The notes under the pieces were generated by a model. It searched no databases. It was not told where the DNA came from and saw only the letters and a program-made list of their open reading frames with translations. Made by a program: the position numbers and the translations under genes. This document shows positions 55,071 to 64,000 of a DNA stretch of 64,000 nt, piece after piece. Within the stretch, counting starts at the first letter, position 1. Every line of letters starts with the position of its first letter. Source of the DNA: Xenorhabdus beddingii (lineage in GTDB: Bacteria; Pseudomonadota; Gammaproteobacteria; Enterobacterales; Enterobacteriaceae); contig NZ_MUBK01000007.1 in the NCBI RefSeq assembly GCF_002127545.1, forward strand, positions 1 to 64,000, read 5' to 3'.

Positions 55071-55544
55071 ATGTTTAAACGTTTCCTGGTTGGTGCAGTC
55101 GTAGTAACCACATTGTCTGGTTGTGCAGACATGGGGGCACTTTCTAGTGATACTTATACTATGGATCAAGCCAAACAAGCTCAAGCTGTAACCTATGGCA
55201 CTATCCTATCTGTGCGCCCTGTCACTATCAAAGGTAATCAGGCTGGCGACCCCAATATGTTGGGCCTCATTGGCGGCGCCGTTTTGGGTGGGCTGTTAGG
55301 TAATACGGTTGGTGGTGGTTCTGGTCAAAGGATTGCTACGGCTGCTGGTGCTATCGCAGGTGGTTTAGCCGGACAAGGAATCGAAGGTGTTGTAGATCAA
55401 ACGAAAGGTGTTGAACTAGAAGTTCGTACAGATAGCGGAAAAAACATCATCGTAGTACAAAAATTGGATCGGGTTGCATTCAGCAGAGGGCAACGGGTCA
55501 AAATCGCCAATTTCGGAGATACCCTGACTGTATCGCCACTCTGA
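55071..55544 (+). CDS. slyB: outer-membrane lipoprotein SlyB
   Basis: A 157-residue lipoprotein with signal ending TTLSGC (lipobox LSGC), a glycine-zipper region (GGAVLGGLLGNTVGGGSGQR) and a beta-rich C-terminus ending FGDTLTVSPL. SlyB is a PhoP-regulated protein that forms oligomers protecting outer-membrane proteins under stress. AGGAG precedes the ATG at 55071; the longer frame from 55011 adds 20 residues without support. Confidence 0.96.
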   Translation: MFKRFLVGAVVVTTLSGCADMGALSSDTYTMDQAKQAQAVTYGTILSVRPVTIKGNQAGDPNMLGLIGGAVLGGLLGNTVGGGSGQRIATAAGAIAGGLAGQGIEGVVDQTKGVELEVRTDSGKNIIVVQKLDRVAFSRGQRVKIANFGDTLTVSPL

Positions 55545-55607
55545 AACGCTCAAGTAGCACAAAACTAAAAATCGCGGTTTACTAATGTCTGAACCGCGAT
55601 TTTATTT

Positions 55608-56045
55608 TTATATTACCTGTTTGTGTAATTGGCTAATATTTTTTTCGATTTTTTTTATTACAGAAGCAAGCAGAATTAACTCATCATGAGTAATTCCCTC
55701 CAAAATTTCTTTCCTTGTTGAATCAATAACACTATCTACTTCTCTGATAAAAGTTTCCGATTCTCCGGTTAATTTGATTCTTTTTGCTCGCCGATCATTG
55801 GCACATGTGTGGCGTGTAATCAGTTTCTTTTCTTCTAATTGATCAAGCGTTCTCACCAGAGATGGCTGCTCAATGCCAATGGCCTTTGCGAGCTGTATCT
55901 GTGACTGTTCTGGTGGTAGTTGACTAATATTGTATAGAGTAACCCAATGCGTCTGAGTTAATTTCAACGGTTTCAAACGATGATCAATTAAAGCACGCCA
56001 AACACGGACTAAACGAGCCAGATCTGATCCCAATGTCAATTCCAA
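55608..56045 (-). CDS. slyA: MarR-family regulator SlyA
   Basis: A 145-residue winged-helix regulator ([51 protein letters not shown]). SlyA homologues, called Hor or RovA elsewhere, counteract H-NS silencing and control virulence and antimicrobial-peptide resistance. It is convergent with slyB with 63 bases between. The 680-bp AT-rich region upstream is unusual and may be a large regulatory or silenced stretch. Confidence 0.95.
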   Translation of the reverse strand: MELTLGSDLARLVRVWRALIDHRLKPLKLTQTHWVTLYNISQLPPEQSQIQLAKAIGIEQPSLVRTLDQLEEKKLITRHTCANDRRAKRIKLTGESETFIREVDSVIDSTRKEILEGITHDELILLASVIKKIEKNISQLHKQVI

Positions 56046-56723
56046 TTACCCCTCCTTATAATTAGAGACTCATATAACATCAATGGATTATCCAATCAGT
56101 TTATTCATATGAATAATGGATACGCACCCTATATCATGCTTACATTAGCAGGGTCAGAAATTTCGCTAATTACCTAATTAGTGTCGCGTTGGTTTGTTAC
56201 TCAAAGTTGACATCTTCGTCTCCCTAAAGAACGAAGTTTTACGGCGCATCGAATAAAATTGCGCATTAATTCACCAACGATATAAACTGTATAAAATAAT
56301 CCTTCAACTAAACTATTATAATTTTAAATATCAACAAAAAAAATACAAACCCCCAAAATATATACATTTCCACTCGGTTAAAGTTCCATAAGAATAACCG
56401 CCATCCAGATACTAATCTATATATTTTTACATTAATATCATTTTTCTCTTACAGATAGTGTCAATATCAGAATAAATAATATAAAAAACAATGAGATAAT
56501 AAACCAGCTCTTTTATTGTTCAATAAATAATTCTTTGATAAGAAATTCTTACTAAAATACCTAAATTAGTCAACATAAGTGATATTTTAAAATGACTTAT
56601 GTCAAATAAAAGAGATATGATGTAAAAATTACATCATTTTTTACTGGTAATATTTTTTTATTTTTAAGTTAATTATGAAATATTATTCATGTAAGCAAGT
56701 TTTTTCACCAATTCAGTATAAAA
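56046..56723. other. AT-rich intergenic region upstream of slyA
   Basis: About 680 bases without a convincing gene. The part from 56290 to 56720 is extremely AT-rich. Near 56212-56240 a CTTCGT/ACGAAG inverted repeat surrounds CTCCCTAAAGA; it might be a remnant of a mobile element or an RNA hairpin, but I cannot identify it. Confidence 0.45.
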
Positions 56724-56963
56724 TTAAAATAAACTTGGATGATTTAGTATAATATCACTATCTTTATCTTTTATTTTTAATGCTCTTAGAGATCTATGGT
56801 GACATAACCGCAATATTTTTCTTTTTTCACTATCCGATAATGTTGTCCATATAAATCGTTCTTCCCTGCTCCGATAGCATCCTCGACAAAAACCCCGGGA
56901 GTCAGATTCACAAATCCCCCGGCAAGGGTTTGGGATAGCAAAAAATTCTAATTGTTCAGCCAT
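56724..56963 (-). CDS. ydhL: DUF1289 protein YdhL
   Basis: A 79-residue protein with four cysteines in PNPCRGICESDSRGFCRGCY, the DUF1289 signature, probably a metal-binding knuckle. It matches E. coli YdhL including MAEQLEFFAI and the end PSLF. A perfect AGGAGG ribosome site precedes the ATG at 56963; the frame is open for five more codons. Function unknown. Confidence 0.93.
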   Translation of the reverse strand: MAEQLEFFAIPNPCRGICESDSRGFCRGCYRSREERFIWTTLSDSEKRKILRLCHHRSLRALKIKDKDSDIILNHPSLF

Positions 56964-57213
56964 CTGATCCTCCTGCATCTAGACTTGTCAACTTCTTCCC
57001 CAGCAAAAATGTCTACCTTATTGACCAGTATAAGCCTGCAACATAACAATTCAAGATGGGATAATAACTAAAGGAAATCAAATAAAAGAAAGATGAATTG
57101 AATTATTTTATCTACACAAGTTATAGTCTAAACAGACATATCCAGAGTTAATGAGCAAAGTTTTGCAATAAAGCCATTTATCGAACTAAAACCTTAAATA
57201 TCAAGAGGTAATC

Positions 57214-57621
57214 ATGCGTTTACTCCATACTATGATCCGTGTTGGCAACCTGCAGCACTCGATTGATTTCTACACTCAGGTAATGGGTATGCGTTTACTT
57301 CGCACCAGTGAAAATCCAGAGTATAAATATTCCCTTGCATTTGTGGGTTATACCGATGAAAGCCAAGGTGCAGTCATTGAGTTAACCTATAATTGGGGCG
57401 TTGAAAACTACGAAATGGGAACTGCATTTGGACACATCGCGTTAGGTGTCGATGATGTCGCGGCAACCTGCGAACGTATTAAGCTCGCTGGTGGGAATGT
57501 CATCCGCGAGGCCGGACCCGTCAAAGGCGGGACGACGGTTATTGCTTTTGTTGAAGACCCCGATGGCTATAAGATCGAACTTATCGAAAACACAAGTGCC
57601 AGTAATGCCTTGGGAAACTAA
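57214..57621 (+). CDS. gloA: lactoylglutathione lyase (glyoxalase I)
   Basis: A 135-residue glyoxalase I with metal ligands His5, Glu56, His74 and Glu122 at the E. coli positions. It converts the methylglyoxal-glutathione hemithioacetal into lactoylglutathione, using nickel in enterobacteria. Ribosome site AAGAGG. It lies upstream of rnt as in E. coli. Confidence 0.98.
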   Translation: MRLLHTMIRVGNLQHSIDFYTQVMGMRLLRTSENPEYKYSLAFVGYTDESQGAVIELTYNWGVENYEMGTAFGHIALGVDDVAATCERIKLAGGNVIREAGPVKGGTTVIAFVEDPDGYKIELIENTSASNALGN

Positions 57622-57818
57622 TGATCAAATAGGTTTGAGCTGCCGTTTGAGAAGCAAGCGGTATATTTACCTACATACAAAAGGGCATCCTTTCTGCCCT
57701 TTATTCTTAGCGTTGGATTTGGGTATAGATTACTTCTGCAAGACAAGCCAAATTTTGTCATAATAGACACTATTCCAGAGTTAAAAACAGAATCCTGAAG
57801 TTAAGAACTGAAAATCAG

Positions 57819-58469
57819 ATGTCTAATAAAAACGATCAAAACATGTTAAGCGGACGCTTTCGTGGCTACTATCCTGTTGTCATTGATGTCGAAACCGGTG
57901 GCTTTAATGCGCGTACGGATGCTTTACTTGAAATTGCTGCAATCACGTTAAAAATGGATGAAGAAGGCTGGCTGACACCCGCTGATGCACTGCACTTCCA
58001 TATCGACCCTTTTGAAGGTGCTAACCTTGATCCTGCTGCTCTGGCATTCACAGGCATAGACCCCCAAAATCCCTTGCGAGGCGCCGTCAGTGAATACACT
58101 GCATTACATGCCATTTTCAAAATGGTCCGCAAAGGAATGAAAGACACTAATTGTAACCGCGCAATCATGGTCGCCCACAATGCCAGTTTTGATCATAATT
58201 TTGTTATGGCTGCTGCGGAACGTTCTGGTTTGAAGCGTAACCCATTCCATCCTTTCGCTACGTTTGATACTGCCGCACTCAGTGGATTGGTTCTTGGTCA
58301 GACAATCCTCGCCAAAGCCTGTATCACTGCCGAAATACCCTTTGACAGTCATCAAGCCCACAGCGCACTTTATGATACCGACCGAACTGCCCTGCTTTTC
58401 TGCGAACTCGTTAATCGCTGGAAACGGCTCGGTGGCTGGCCGTTACCTTCCGCTGATCGCGAATCCTAA
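57819..58469 (+). CDS. rnt: ribonuclease T
   Basis: A 216-residue DEDDh exonuclease. Catalytic residues Asp23 and Glu25 (VIDVETGGF), Asp125 (NASFDHNF), His181 and Asp186 ([10 protein letters not shown]) are all present. It trims 3' ends of tRNA and other stable RNAs, working as a dimer. It follows gloA by about 200 bases and is convergent with grxD. Confidence 0.97.
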   Translation: MSNKNDQNMLSGRFRGYYPVVIDVETGGFNARTDALLEIAAITLKMDEEGWLTPADALHFHIDPFEGANLDPAALAFTGIDPQNPLRGAVSEYTALHAIFKMVRKGMKDTNCNRAIMVAHNASFDHNFVMAAAERSGLKRNPFHPFATFDTAALSGLVLGQTILAKACITAEIPFDSHQAHSALYDTDRTALLFCELVNRWKRLGGWPLPSADRES

Positions 58470-58534
58470 TACATTAAGCCCCATATCCATCATAGATATG
58501 GGGCTACACAGTGACCATCCATCATGCCGATGGA

Positions 58535-58906
58535 TTATTCACCGGCTTCTTGCTCACGGTACTTGTCAGCCGTTTCTTTGATCAATGTTTGTAATTCACC
58601 ACGTTGGTACATTTCAACCAAAATATCACATCCGCCCACCAGCTCACCATCGATCCATAGCTGAGGAAATGTTGGCCAATGCGCATATTTAGGCAACTCA
58701 GCACGAATATCCGGATTTTGCAGAATATCCACATAGGCAAAACGCTCACCACAGGCAGATAAAACCTGAACTGCCTGGGCAGAGAAACCACAGCTCGGCA
58801 ACTTAGGAGAACCTTTCATGTACAGCAGAATTGGGTTCTCACTAATCTGGCGTTTGATTTTTTCAATGATGTCTTCAGTTGTTGTATTCGTATTAATAGT
58901 CGTCAT
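58535..58906 (-). CDS. grxD: monothiol glutaredoxin GrxD
   Basis: A 123-residue monothiol glutaredoxin with the active-site motif CGFS (Cys39) inside GSPKLPSCGFSAQAVQ, and WPTFPQLWIDGELVGGCDIL. It binds and transfers Fe-S clusters with BolA-type partners. The ATG at 58906 follows AAGGAAG; the frame is open seven codons further upstream. In E. coli Grx4 is also next to the rnt/sodB region. Confidence 0.97.
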   Translation of the reverse strand: MTTINTNTTTEDIIEKIKRQISENPILLYMKGSPKLPSCGFSAQAVQVLSACGERFAYVDILQNPDIRAELPKYAHWPTFPQLWIDGELVGGCDILVEMYQRGELQTLIKETADKYREQEAGE

Positions 58907-59267
58907 TTTTGCTTCCTTAAACTGCAAGCGCTATTTATCAGCATCAGAAAAGATTGATTCAGAATACCACTTTCCACGCTGATTTTTCTACCGAGAACTT
59001 TCTGTAGCAAATTTTTACCATGATTTACAGCAAGTTTTTATCAGGTATTTTTATCCCAACTGACTTTATTCACCCATGTTATAGTTCAGTTCTGCATCTG
59101 TTCGCAACTCAATAGTCTCTTTTCCTCTGTTATTTAGCGGAAAAGTTGTTAAGATAATTATCAAAACAGCAACATGATAATAAGTTCAAATTTGCTCTGC
59201 CCATGATAAGTCCCTTATAAATCATGGTTTACAGAGCCAAAAACCCGATATTAAAAAGGAGCATGCA
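58907..59267. other. grxD/sodB intergenic region with Fur-box-like sequence
   Basis: About 360 AT-rich bases holding the divergent promoters of grxD and sodB. GATAATTATCA at 59153-59163 is close to a Fur half-site palindrome. The sodB leader around the start (59265-59272, GCAATGTC) is complementary to the RyhB core. Confidence 0.5.
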
Positions 59268-59846
59268 ATGTCTTTTGAATTACCAGCATTACCTTATGCC
59301 AAAGATGCCTTGGAACCACACATTTCTGCAGAAACTCTAGAATATCATTACGGCAAACATCACAACGCTTATGTTGTAAACCTGAACAATCTGATTAAAG
59401 ATTCTGAGCTTGCCGAAAAATCACTGGAAGACATCATCAAAACGTCTGAAGGCGGTATTTTCAATAACGCAGCACAAGTCTGGAACCACACTTTCTACTG
59501 GCACAGTCTGTCACCAAATGGTGGTGGTGAACCCATTGGGAAAGTAGCAGATGCCATCAACAGCGCTTTCGGTTCTTTTGCTGAGTTCAAACAGCAGTTT
59601 ACCGATTCCGCCCTGAAAAACTTCGGTTCCGGCTGGACTTGGCTGGTCAAGAAAACTGACGGCAGCCTTGCTATCGTTAACACTTCTAACGCAGCCACCC
59701 CGCTGACGGGTGAAGACAAACCTGTACTGACAGTTGATGTTTGGGAACACGCATATTACATCGATTACCGCAATGCCCGCCCGCAATATTTGGAGCACTT
59801 CTGGGCTTTGGTCAACTGGAAATTTGTTGAAGAAAATCTGGCTTAA
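59268..59846 (+). CDS. sodB: iron superoxide dismutase SodB
   Basis: A 192-residue Fe-SOD with metal ligands His27, His74, Asp157 and His161 and the iron-type NNAAQVWNHTFYW motif (Gln70 before the ligand, as in FeSOD). It turns superoxide into oxygen and hydrogen peroxide in the cytoplasm. A GGAG site precedes the ATG. The bases GCAATGTC across the start codon are perfectly complementary to GACATTGC in the RyhB RNA of this window, so iron-starvation repression via RyhB is expected. FnrS also targets sodB in E. coli. Confidence 0.98.
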   Translation: MSFELPALPYAKDALEPHISAETLEYHYGKHHNAYVVNLNNLIKDSELAEKSLEDIIKTSEGGIFNNAAQVWNHTFYWHSLSPNGGGEPIGKVADAINSAFGSFAEFKQQFTDSALKNFGSGWTWLVKKTDGSLAIVNTSNAATPLTGEDKPVLTVDVWEHAYYIDYRNARPQYLEHFWALVNWKFVEENLA

Positions 59847-59880
59847 TAAGATTAATTCTCATCTCAGTTTAAAATAATCA

Positions 59881-59930
59881 GGGCAGGTTTTCCGCTATTC
59901 ACTGTATTATGAATACCGGAGAACCTACCC
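59881..59930 (+). terminator. long hairpin after sodB
   Basis: A 50-base stem-loop with outer arms GGGCAGGTTTTCCG and CGGAGAACCTACCC (one mismatch, one wobble) and an inner TATTCA/TGAATA stem. It lies 34 bases after the sodB stop. There is no strong T tract, so it may protect the 3' end as much as terminate. Confidence 0.65.
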
Positions 59931-59972
59931 TTAAAGCAAAGATGTTATCCTCAATGTTTTTTCAAATCTTGG

Positions 59973-60059
59973 TTAGATAAGGCACAGGCTTCCCAGAAAA
60001 ACAATCATGATTAATGCACTGCCGGCAGCCAATAATCCCAGCTTCAGATCTGTATCCAT
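59973..60059 (-). CDS. ynhF: YnhF family small membrane protein
   Basis: A 28-residue ORF on the minus strand (MDTDLKLGLLAAGSA, then LIMIVFLGSLCLI). It matches the plan of E. coli YnhF (about 29 residues, MSTDLK start, one hydrophobic helix), which lies at the same place between sodB and purR. GAGGAT precedes the ATG by seven bases. It is a single-span inner-membrane protein of unknown function. Confidence 0.82.
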   Translation of the reverse strand: MDTDLKLGLLAAGSALIMIVFLGSLCLI

Positions 60060-60270
60060 AGAATATCCTCAATGTGAAAATTAAGACACCTCAACACCAT
60101 AAGTGCTGAATGATTATTCATCGCATTACCTAAAAAACCATACCCATACCGTAATCCTTAGGCCATACTCTTTATAACATCGATTATTACTTTCACTTTT
60201 GAGCTAGATCAGACAAAATTCAAGGTTTATCGCTAACTTATTGCCAAGCATCATTCTATATATAAATATA

Positions 60271-60286
60271 TTGGCAAACGATTAAC
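60271..60286 (+). promoter_or_regulatory. candidate PurR operator upstream of purR
   Basis: TTGGCAAACGATTAAC resembles the PUR box (ACGCAAACGTTTNCGT) in its central GCAAACGNTTNC part. purR is autoregulated in E. coli. Confidence 0.5.
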
Positions 60287-60293
60287 AAATCTC

Positions 60294-60349
60294 TATGCCC
60301 GATAGATTTCAGGTTGCCGCATGGCAACCTGAAAAATGAAGGGTGTATA
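60294..60349. repeat. palindromic miniature repeat, copy in purR leader
   Basis: A 12-bp perfect stem TTTCAGGTTGCC/GGCAACCTGAAA (60307-60334, loop GCAT) flanked by TATGCCCGAT and GAAGGGTGTATA. The ends fit the same family pattern as the other copies (TATRCCCGAT..ATTTCA). Confidence 0.68.
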
Positions 60350-60382
60350 AATTAGACCATAAGGTCAGGAGTCTTTTTTATC

Positions 60383-61408
60383 ATGGCAACGATTAAAGAT
60401 GTGGCTAAACGCGCTGGTGTTTCGACCACAACCGTATCCCATGTTATCAATAAAACCCGTTTCGTCGCCGAAGATACCAAGGCCGCTGTTTGGGCTGCAA
60501 TTAAAGAGCTAAATTATTCCCCCAGCGCTGTTGCCCGTAGCTTGAAAGTCAACCACACCAAATCCATTGGATTGCTGGCAACATCAAGTGAAGCGCCCTA
60601 TTTTGCTGAAATCATAGAGTCTGTCGAAAATAGCTGCTATGGCAAAGGCTATACGCTGATTTTATGTAATTCCCATAACAATCTTGATAAGCAGAAAGCC
60701 TACCTCGCCATGTTGGCGCAAAAACGCGTAGACGGTTTACTGGTAATGTGTTCAGAATATCCTGAACAACTTTTGGGTATGCTGGAAGACTATCGCAATA
60801 TCCCTATGGTGGTTATGGACTGGGGTGAATCCAGAGGGGATTTTACCGATGCCATTATTGATAACGCCTTTCATGGGGGTTATCTTGCAGGCCGTTACCT
60901 TATTGAGCGCGGTCATCGTGATATTGCATCTATTCCAGGACCATTGGCGAGAAACACCGGGGGCGGACGTCACCAAGGTTTTCTCAAGGCGCTGAAGGAA
61001 GCCAATATCGCCGTTCGGGATGAGTGGATTGTACAGGGTGATTTTGAGCCTGAATCCGGTTATCAGGCCATGTGTAAGATCCTGAATCAAAAACAACGCC
61101 CAACAGCGGTTTTCTGTGGTGGGGATGTCATGGCAATGGGAGCCATTTGTGCGGCTGATGAGTTGGGATTACGTGTTCCACAAGACATTTCTATTATTGG
61201 TTATGACAATATTCGCAATGCCCGTTACTTTACGCCAGCATTGACAACCATCCATCAACCCAAGGAACGTTTGGGGCAAATGGCCTTTTCAATGCTGCTG
61301 GACAGAATCGTCAATAAACGTGAGGATGCACAAACTATTGAAGTCCACCCGCGCCTCGTTGAACGCCGCTCTGTAGCGGATGGACCTTTCATCGATTATC
61401 GCCGTTGA
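60383..61408 (+). CDS. purR: purine repressor PurR
   Basis: A 341-residue LacI-family repressor, same length as E. coli. N-terminal HTH and hinge ([20 protein letters not shown]) and the C-terminal hypoxanthine/guanine-binding domain ([20 protein letters not shown]). It represses purine and pyrimidine synthesis genes. A palindromic repeat sits 34 bases before its start, in the leader. Confidence 0.98.
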   Translation: MATIKDVAKRAGVSTTTVSHVINKTRFVAEDTKAAVWAAIKELNYSPSAVARSLKVNHTKSIGLLATSSEAPYFAEIIESVENSCYGKGYTLILCNSHNNLDKQKAYLAMLAQKRVDGLLVMCSEYPEQLLGMLEDYRNIPMVVMDWGESRGDFTDAIIDNAFHGGYLAGRYLIERGHRDIASIPGPLARNTGGGRHQGFLKALKEANIAVRDEWIVQGDFEPESGYQAMCKILNQKQRPTAVFCGGDVMAMGAICAADELGLRVPQDISIIGYDNIRNARYFTPALTTIHQPKERLGQMAFSMLLDRIVNKREDAQTIEVHPRLVERRSVADGPFIDYRR

Positions 61409-61411
61409 TAG

Positions 61412-62320
61412 CTAATTTTCCTGTAACCATTCAGCATTAAGCGTTTCACTATCACCAAGATAACCAAGCAACCAACTTAATGCTGGTGAATGGCATTTTT
61501 CTGACCATGTTAAACAACATGGGCTATCGGGTAGTGGTTGTTCAAGTTCCAGTGCTATTAATTTTCCTTTACGGATCAATGGTAGTGCACGATGCTTGGG
61601 CACCATTCCGACACACAACCCATCCATCAGGCAATTCAATCCGACATCCCAGTCAGGGACAACCAATCGCCGTTGATTATTTAAAGCCCATGTATCACGT
61701 TTAGGTAAACTGCGCGAAGTATCTTCAAGACACAAACTGGAATAAGCCCGCATTTGGTCATCGTTCAATTTTCCCGATATCGCAGCCAGTTCATGTTCAG
61801 GACTGGCTACACATAACCAAGGCATGAATCCCATATCCCTAAAACTATATCGTTCGCCGACAGGGGAGGCGCGTGTCGCCCCGATAGCAACATCCACTCT
61901 TCCATCCACAAGGGCATCCCACACCCCATTAAAAACCTCAGGATAAATAAATAATTCAATATCTGGAAAATGGCGGTAAAAATCCAAAATCAACCGGAGA
62001 GTTCGTTCAGGCTTGACGACTTGATCAACCGCAATACTGAATTGTCCCCGCCAACCATTGGCGACTTGCTGACATTGGTGCCGTGTGTGATTCATTTTTT
62101 TGATAACAGATCGGGCTTCTTTAACAAAAACAGCCCCGGCCTCAGTTAAATCCACATCACGGTGACGGCGTTCAAATAAAGGTACCGCCAGCCATTCTTC
62201 AAGCTGTTTTACCGTGTAGCTGATGGCAGAAGGCACACGATGAAGCTCTGATGCAGCAGCACTAAAACTTCCTGTTCTGGCAACAGCATCAACGACTTCC
62301 AGAGAGTATTCAGACCACAT
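61412..62320 (-). CDS. punR: LysR-family purine efflux regulator PunR
   Basis: A 302-residue LysR regulator closely matching E. coli PunR/YdhB (MWSEYSLEVVDAVARTGSFS; LFERRHRDVDLTEAGAVFV; SETLNAEWLQ end). PunR activates the divergent efflux gene punC. The ATG at 62320 has AAAGGA upstream; the frame is open five codons further. It is convergent with purR with only three bases between. Confidence 0.95.
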   Translation of the reverse strand: MWSEYSLEVVDAVARTGSFSAAASELHRVPSAISYTVKQLEEWLAVPLFERRHRDVDLTEAGAVFVKEARSVIKKMNHTRHQCQQVANGWRGQFSIAVDQVVKPERTLRLILDFYRHFPDIELFIYPEVFNGVWDALVDGRVDVAIGATRASPVGERYSFRDMGFMPWLCVASPEHELAAISGKLNDDQMRAYSSLCLEDTSRSLPKRDTWALNNQRRLVVPDWDVGLNCLMDGLCVGMVPKHRALPLIRKGKLIALELEQPLPDSPCCLTWSEKCHSPALSWLLGYLGDSETLNAEWLQEN

Positions 62321-62442
62321 AGATATTCCTTTCAATTTTTTTCACAGCATGGTGCAAATATTACCGTTTCACAAGTAAAAATCATGCCATATAGAATAAG
62401 TCGGTATATTCTTATCAACTACCACTTCAAGTTATCAACACA

Positions 62443-63624
62443 ATGGCAACAAATAAAAATTCAATTCCATTCATGTTTTATCTCGCCGGCCTGAGCATGC
62501 TCGGTTATTTGGCCATCGATATGTATCTGCCCGCTTTCGATGCAATGAAAGCAGAATTAGGTACATCAGAAAATGCCATCAGTGCGAGTCTGAGCCTTTT
62601 TCTTGCCGGTTTTGCCTTTGCCCAACTTTTATGGGGGCAATTGTCTGACCGCCTGGGCAGAAAACCTGTTCTTATTATCGGACTATCTCTGTTTTCCATT
62701 AGCTGTTTAGGTATGCTCTGGATCACGGATGCCACCCAATTGCTGGTGCTGAGGTTTATTCAAGCCGTTGGTGTTTGTTCCGCTGCGGTTTCCTGGCAGG
62801 CTTTGGTCGTCGATAGATATGATGCAGAACGTGCGAAACGTGTTTTTGCTATGATCATGCCTCTGGTCGCCCTTTCCCCTGCCCTAGCCCCTTTGTTAGG
62901 CGCTTGGTTATTGATTCATGATGGTTGGAGGATCATTTTCCTGGTATTAATGGCAGTCACACTCTTACTATTGATCCCCACCTTCCGCCTGAGCAATAAA
63001 TGTAAGAATATCGAAGTATCCACCGATAAAAAGAAGGTTTCTTTCTTTACCTTACTGAATTCCCCTGTTTTTAGTGGAAATGTATTGATTTACGCTGCTT
63101 GCAGTGCGGGGTTCTTTGCTTGGTTAACGGGTTCACCAACGATTTTGAAGAATATGGGCTATGATCCTACCGACATTGGTCTGAGTTATATTCCTCAAAC
63201 GTTGGCATTCATGGTGGGTGGCTATGGTTGCCGTATCTTATTGGAAAAAGTGAAAAGTGAAACGGTATTCCCATTTTTGTTAGTGGGTTATGCGGTAAGC
63301 ATGATCAGCATTTATTTGATTTCCCTATTAAGTGAACCTTCATTTCTGGCCATTCTCATTCCTTTCTGTGTTATGGCTGCCATGAATGGTGCATCCTATC
63401 CCATTGCTGTGGCGAACGCCCTTTCTGTTTATCCTAAAGACAGTGGTAAGGCTGCTGCATTGCAAAATGCCCTTCAATTGGGCCTTTGTTTTATCGCGAG
63501 TATGGTTGTCTCGATATTTATGAAATATCCTCTCTTATCTACGACAACCGTTATGGCCCTTACCGTTGCTCCGATGGCGATAGGTTATTGGTTACAAAAG
63601 AAAAATACGGGAAATAATCCCTAA
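62443..63624 (+). CDS. punC: purine nucleoside efflux pump PunC (MFS)
   Basis: A 393-residue major facilitator with about 12 transmembrane helices, of the Bcr/CflA drug-resistance type (DMYLPAF in helix 1; [18 protein letters not shown], the MFS motif A). It matches E. coli PunC/YdhC, which exports adenosine and other purines. Divergent from punR with 122 bases between. A hairpin follows the stop. Confidence 0.93.
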   Translation: MATNKNSIPFMFYLAGLSMLGYLAIDMYLPAFDAMKAELGTSENAISASLSLFLAGFAFAQLLWGQLSDRLGRKPVLIIGLSLFSISCLGMLWITDATQLLVLRFIQAVGVCSAAVSWQALVVDRYDAERAKRVFAMIMPLVALSPALAPLLGAWLLIHDGWRIIFLVLMAVTLLLLIPTFRLSNKCKNIEVSTDKKKVSFFTLLNSPVFSGNVLIYAACSAGFFAWLTGSPTILKNMGYDPTDIGLSYIPQTLAFMVGGYGCRILLEKVKSETVFPFLLVGYAVSMISIYLISLLSEPSFLAILIPFCVMAAMNGASYPIAVANALSVYPKDSGKAAALQNALQLGLCFIASMVVSIFMKYPLLSTTTVMALTVAPMAIGYWLQKKNTGNNP

Positions 63625-63943
63625 ACCTAAGTTAAACAATTTCTTGAAAAAATAATAATTAAGAACATTATTATCTAAAGGTTACACTATTATGTGGCCT
63701 TTAGATGATTGTTTAAATACCATTTCACTCATATACTCCTACGTATCCATTATTCTAAAAAACTCGGAATTTGAGGTTTTCAGGACATTGAGGCCCTATT
63801 TAATTTCAGGATGGACAAGTAACATTATATTTTAATTTAATTTCTTTATCTTTTCCAAAATAAGATTCTATGGCTTTAACATAATAAAAATCAGCTACAA
63901 AAATAACACCTACAAATTCCATCACACAAATGTTGGAGAGTAT
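63625..63943. other. punC/cfa intergenic region
   Basis: About 320 AT-rich bases with a hairpin near 63673 and, presumably, the cfa promoters. In E. coli the cfa leader is a long target for small RNAs such as RydC; I see no specific site here that I can defend. Confidence 0.4.
63673..63706 (+). terminator. hairpin after punC
   Basis: ATCTAAAGG/CCTTTAGAT with a 16-base loop, 49 bases behind the punC stop, followed by GATTGTTTAAA. A weak terminator candidate. Confidence 0.5.
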
Positions 63944-64000
63944 ATGAGTTCATCTTTCGTTGAAGGAAAAAAAACAATAACGGATTCTTGGCATAGGATC
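63944..64000 (+). CDS. cfa: cyclopropane-fatty-acyl-phospholipid synthase, N-terminus only
   Basis: Nineteen codons from an ATG with TTGGAGAG upstream to the window edge (MSSSFVEGKKTITDSWHRI). It matches the start of E. coli Cfa (MSSSCIEEVSVPDDNWYRI) in spacing and key residues and lies in the same gene order, purR-punR-punC-cfa. Cfa adds a methylene group to membrane unsaturated fatty acids. Only the start is visible. Confidence 0.85.
   Translation, partial: MSSSFVEGKKTITDSWHRI

Larger units (their letters stand above)
60060..60382. other. ynhF/purR intergenic region
   Basis: About 320 bases with the divergent promoters of ynhF and purR, a candidate PUR box at 60271-60286 and a palindromic miniature repeat at 60294-60349 in the purR leader. 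Confidence 0.5.

Noticed and set aside
1-64000. CRISPR arrays, tRNA/rRNA genes, phage integrase or complete IS elements
   Set aside because: None seen: no regularly spaced direct repeats with unique spacers, no recognisable cloverleaf genes, and no transposase-length frame.

Overview
The window is a 64 kb piece of an enterobacterial (Morganellaceae-type) chromosome, most likely Xenorhabdus or a close relative such as Photorhabdus. Core genes read as orthologues of the E. coli fnrS-zntB, mppA, tpx, tyrR-ycjFX, psp, sap, fabI, pdxH-tyrS-pdxY, anmK-slyB-slyA, gloA-rnt-grxD-sodB and purR-punRC-cfa neighbourhoods. The accessory content (VgrG spike cassettes with DUF2169 and pentapeptide-repeat proteins, many small palindromic repeats) is typical of insect-pathogenic Xenorhabdus/Photorhabdus. 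The genus is inferred from gene recognition, not from a database search.

Layout. 1-3075 (minus): an accessory T6SS block with an immunity-like membrane protein, a putative cysteine-hydrolase effector and a VgrG cut by the window edge. 3609-3734 (minus): the anaerobic small RNA FnrS with an FNR-type promoter, next to zntB as in E. coli. 3819-7125: zntB, mppA and tpx. 7616-36308 (plus): a complete type VI secretion locus placed between the convergent tpx and tyrR genes, which are neighbours in E. coli. Its order is vgrG, DUF2169/pentapeptide protein, pentapeptide protein, DUF3540, PAAR-like DUF4150, tssJ, tssK, tssL, tssM, tssA, tssB, tssC, two hcp genes, tagH (FHA), tssE, tssF, tssG, tssH (clpV), a Ser/Thr kinase, and last a YopJ-family acetyltransferase with an intact H109/E128/C175 triad. 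36358-43321: tyrR, ycjF, ycjX, pspC, pspB, pspA (minus) and pspF (plus). 43376-43497 (minus): a RyhB small RNA under a Fur-box-like promoter. 43640-49014: sapABCDF. 49228-64000: fabI, pdxY, tyrS, pdxH, anmK, slyB, slyA, ydhL, gloA, rnt, grxD, sodB, ynhF, purR, punR, punC and the start of cfa.

How it works together. The T6SS island holds all 13 core parts: membrane complex TssJLM, baseplate TssAEFGK, sheath TssBC, tube Hcp, spike VgrG/PAAR and the disassembly ATPase ClpV. It also holds an FHA protein and a kinase, but no PppA-type phosphatase or TagF is visible. The spike cassette lacks a toxin of its own; the only effector-like gene in the island is the YopJ homologue at its 3' end. YopJ proteins are normally type III effectors acting on eukaryotic signalling, so this is the most notable item in the window. 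RyhB and its classical target sodB both lie here, and the RyhB core is perfectly complementary to the sodB start region.

Non-coding structure is rich: at least five copies of a palindromic miniature repeat family, two of them flanking tyrS, and a recurrent pattern of 10-16 bp direct duplications at stop codons or just before start codons.
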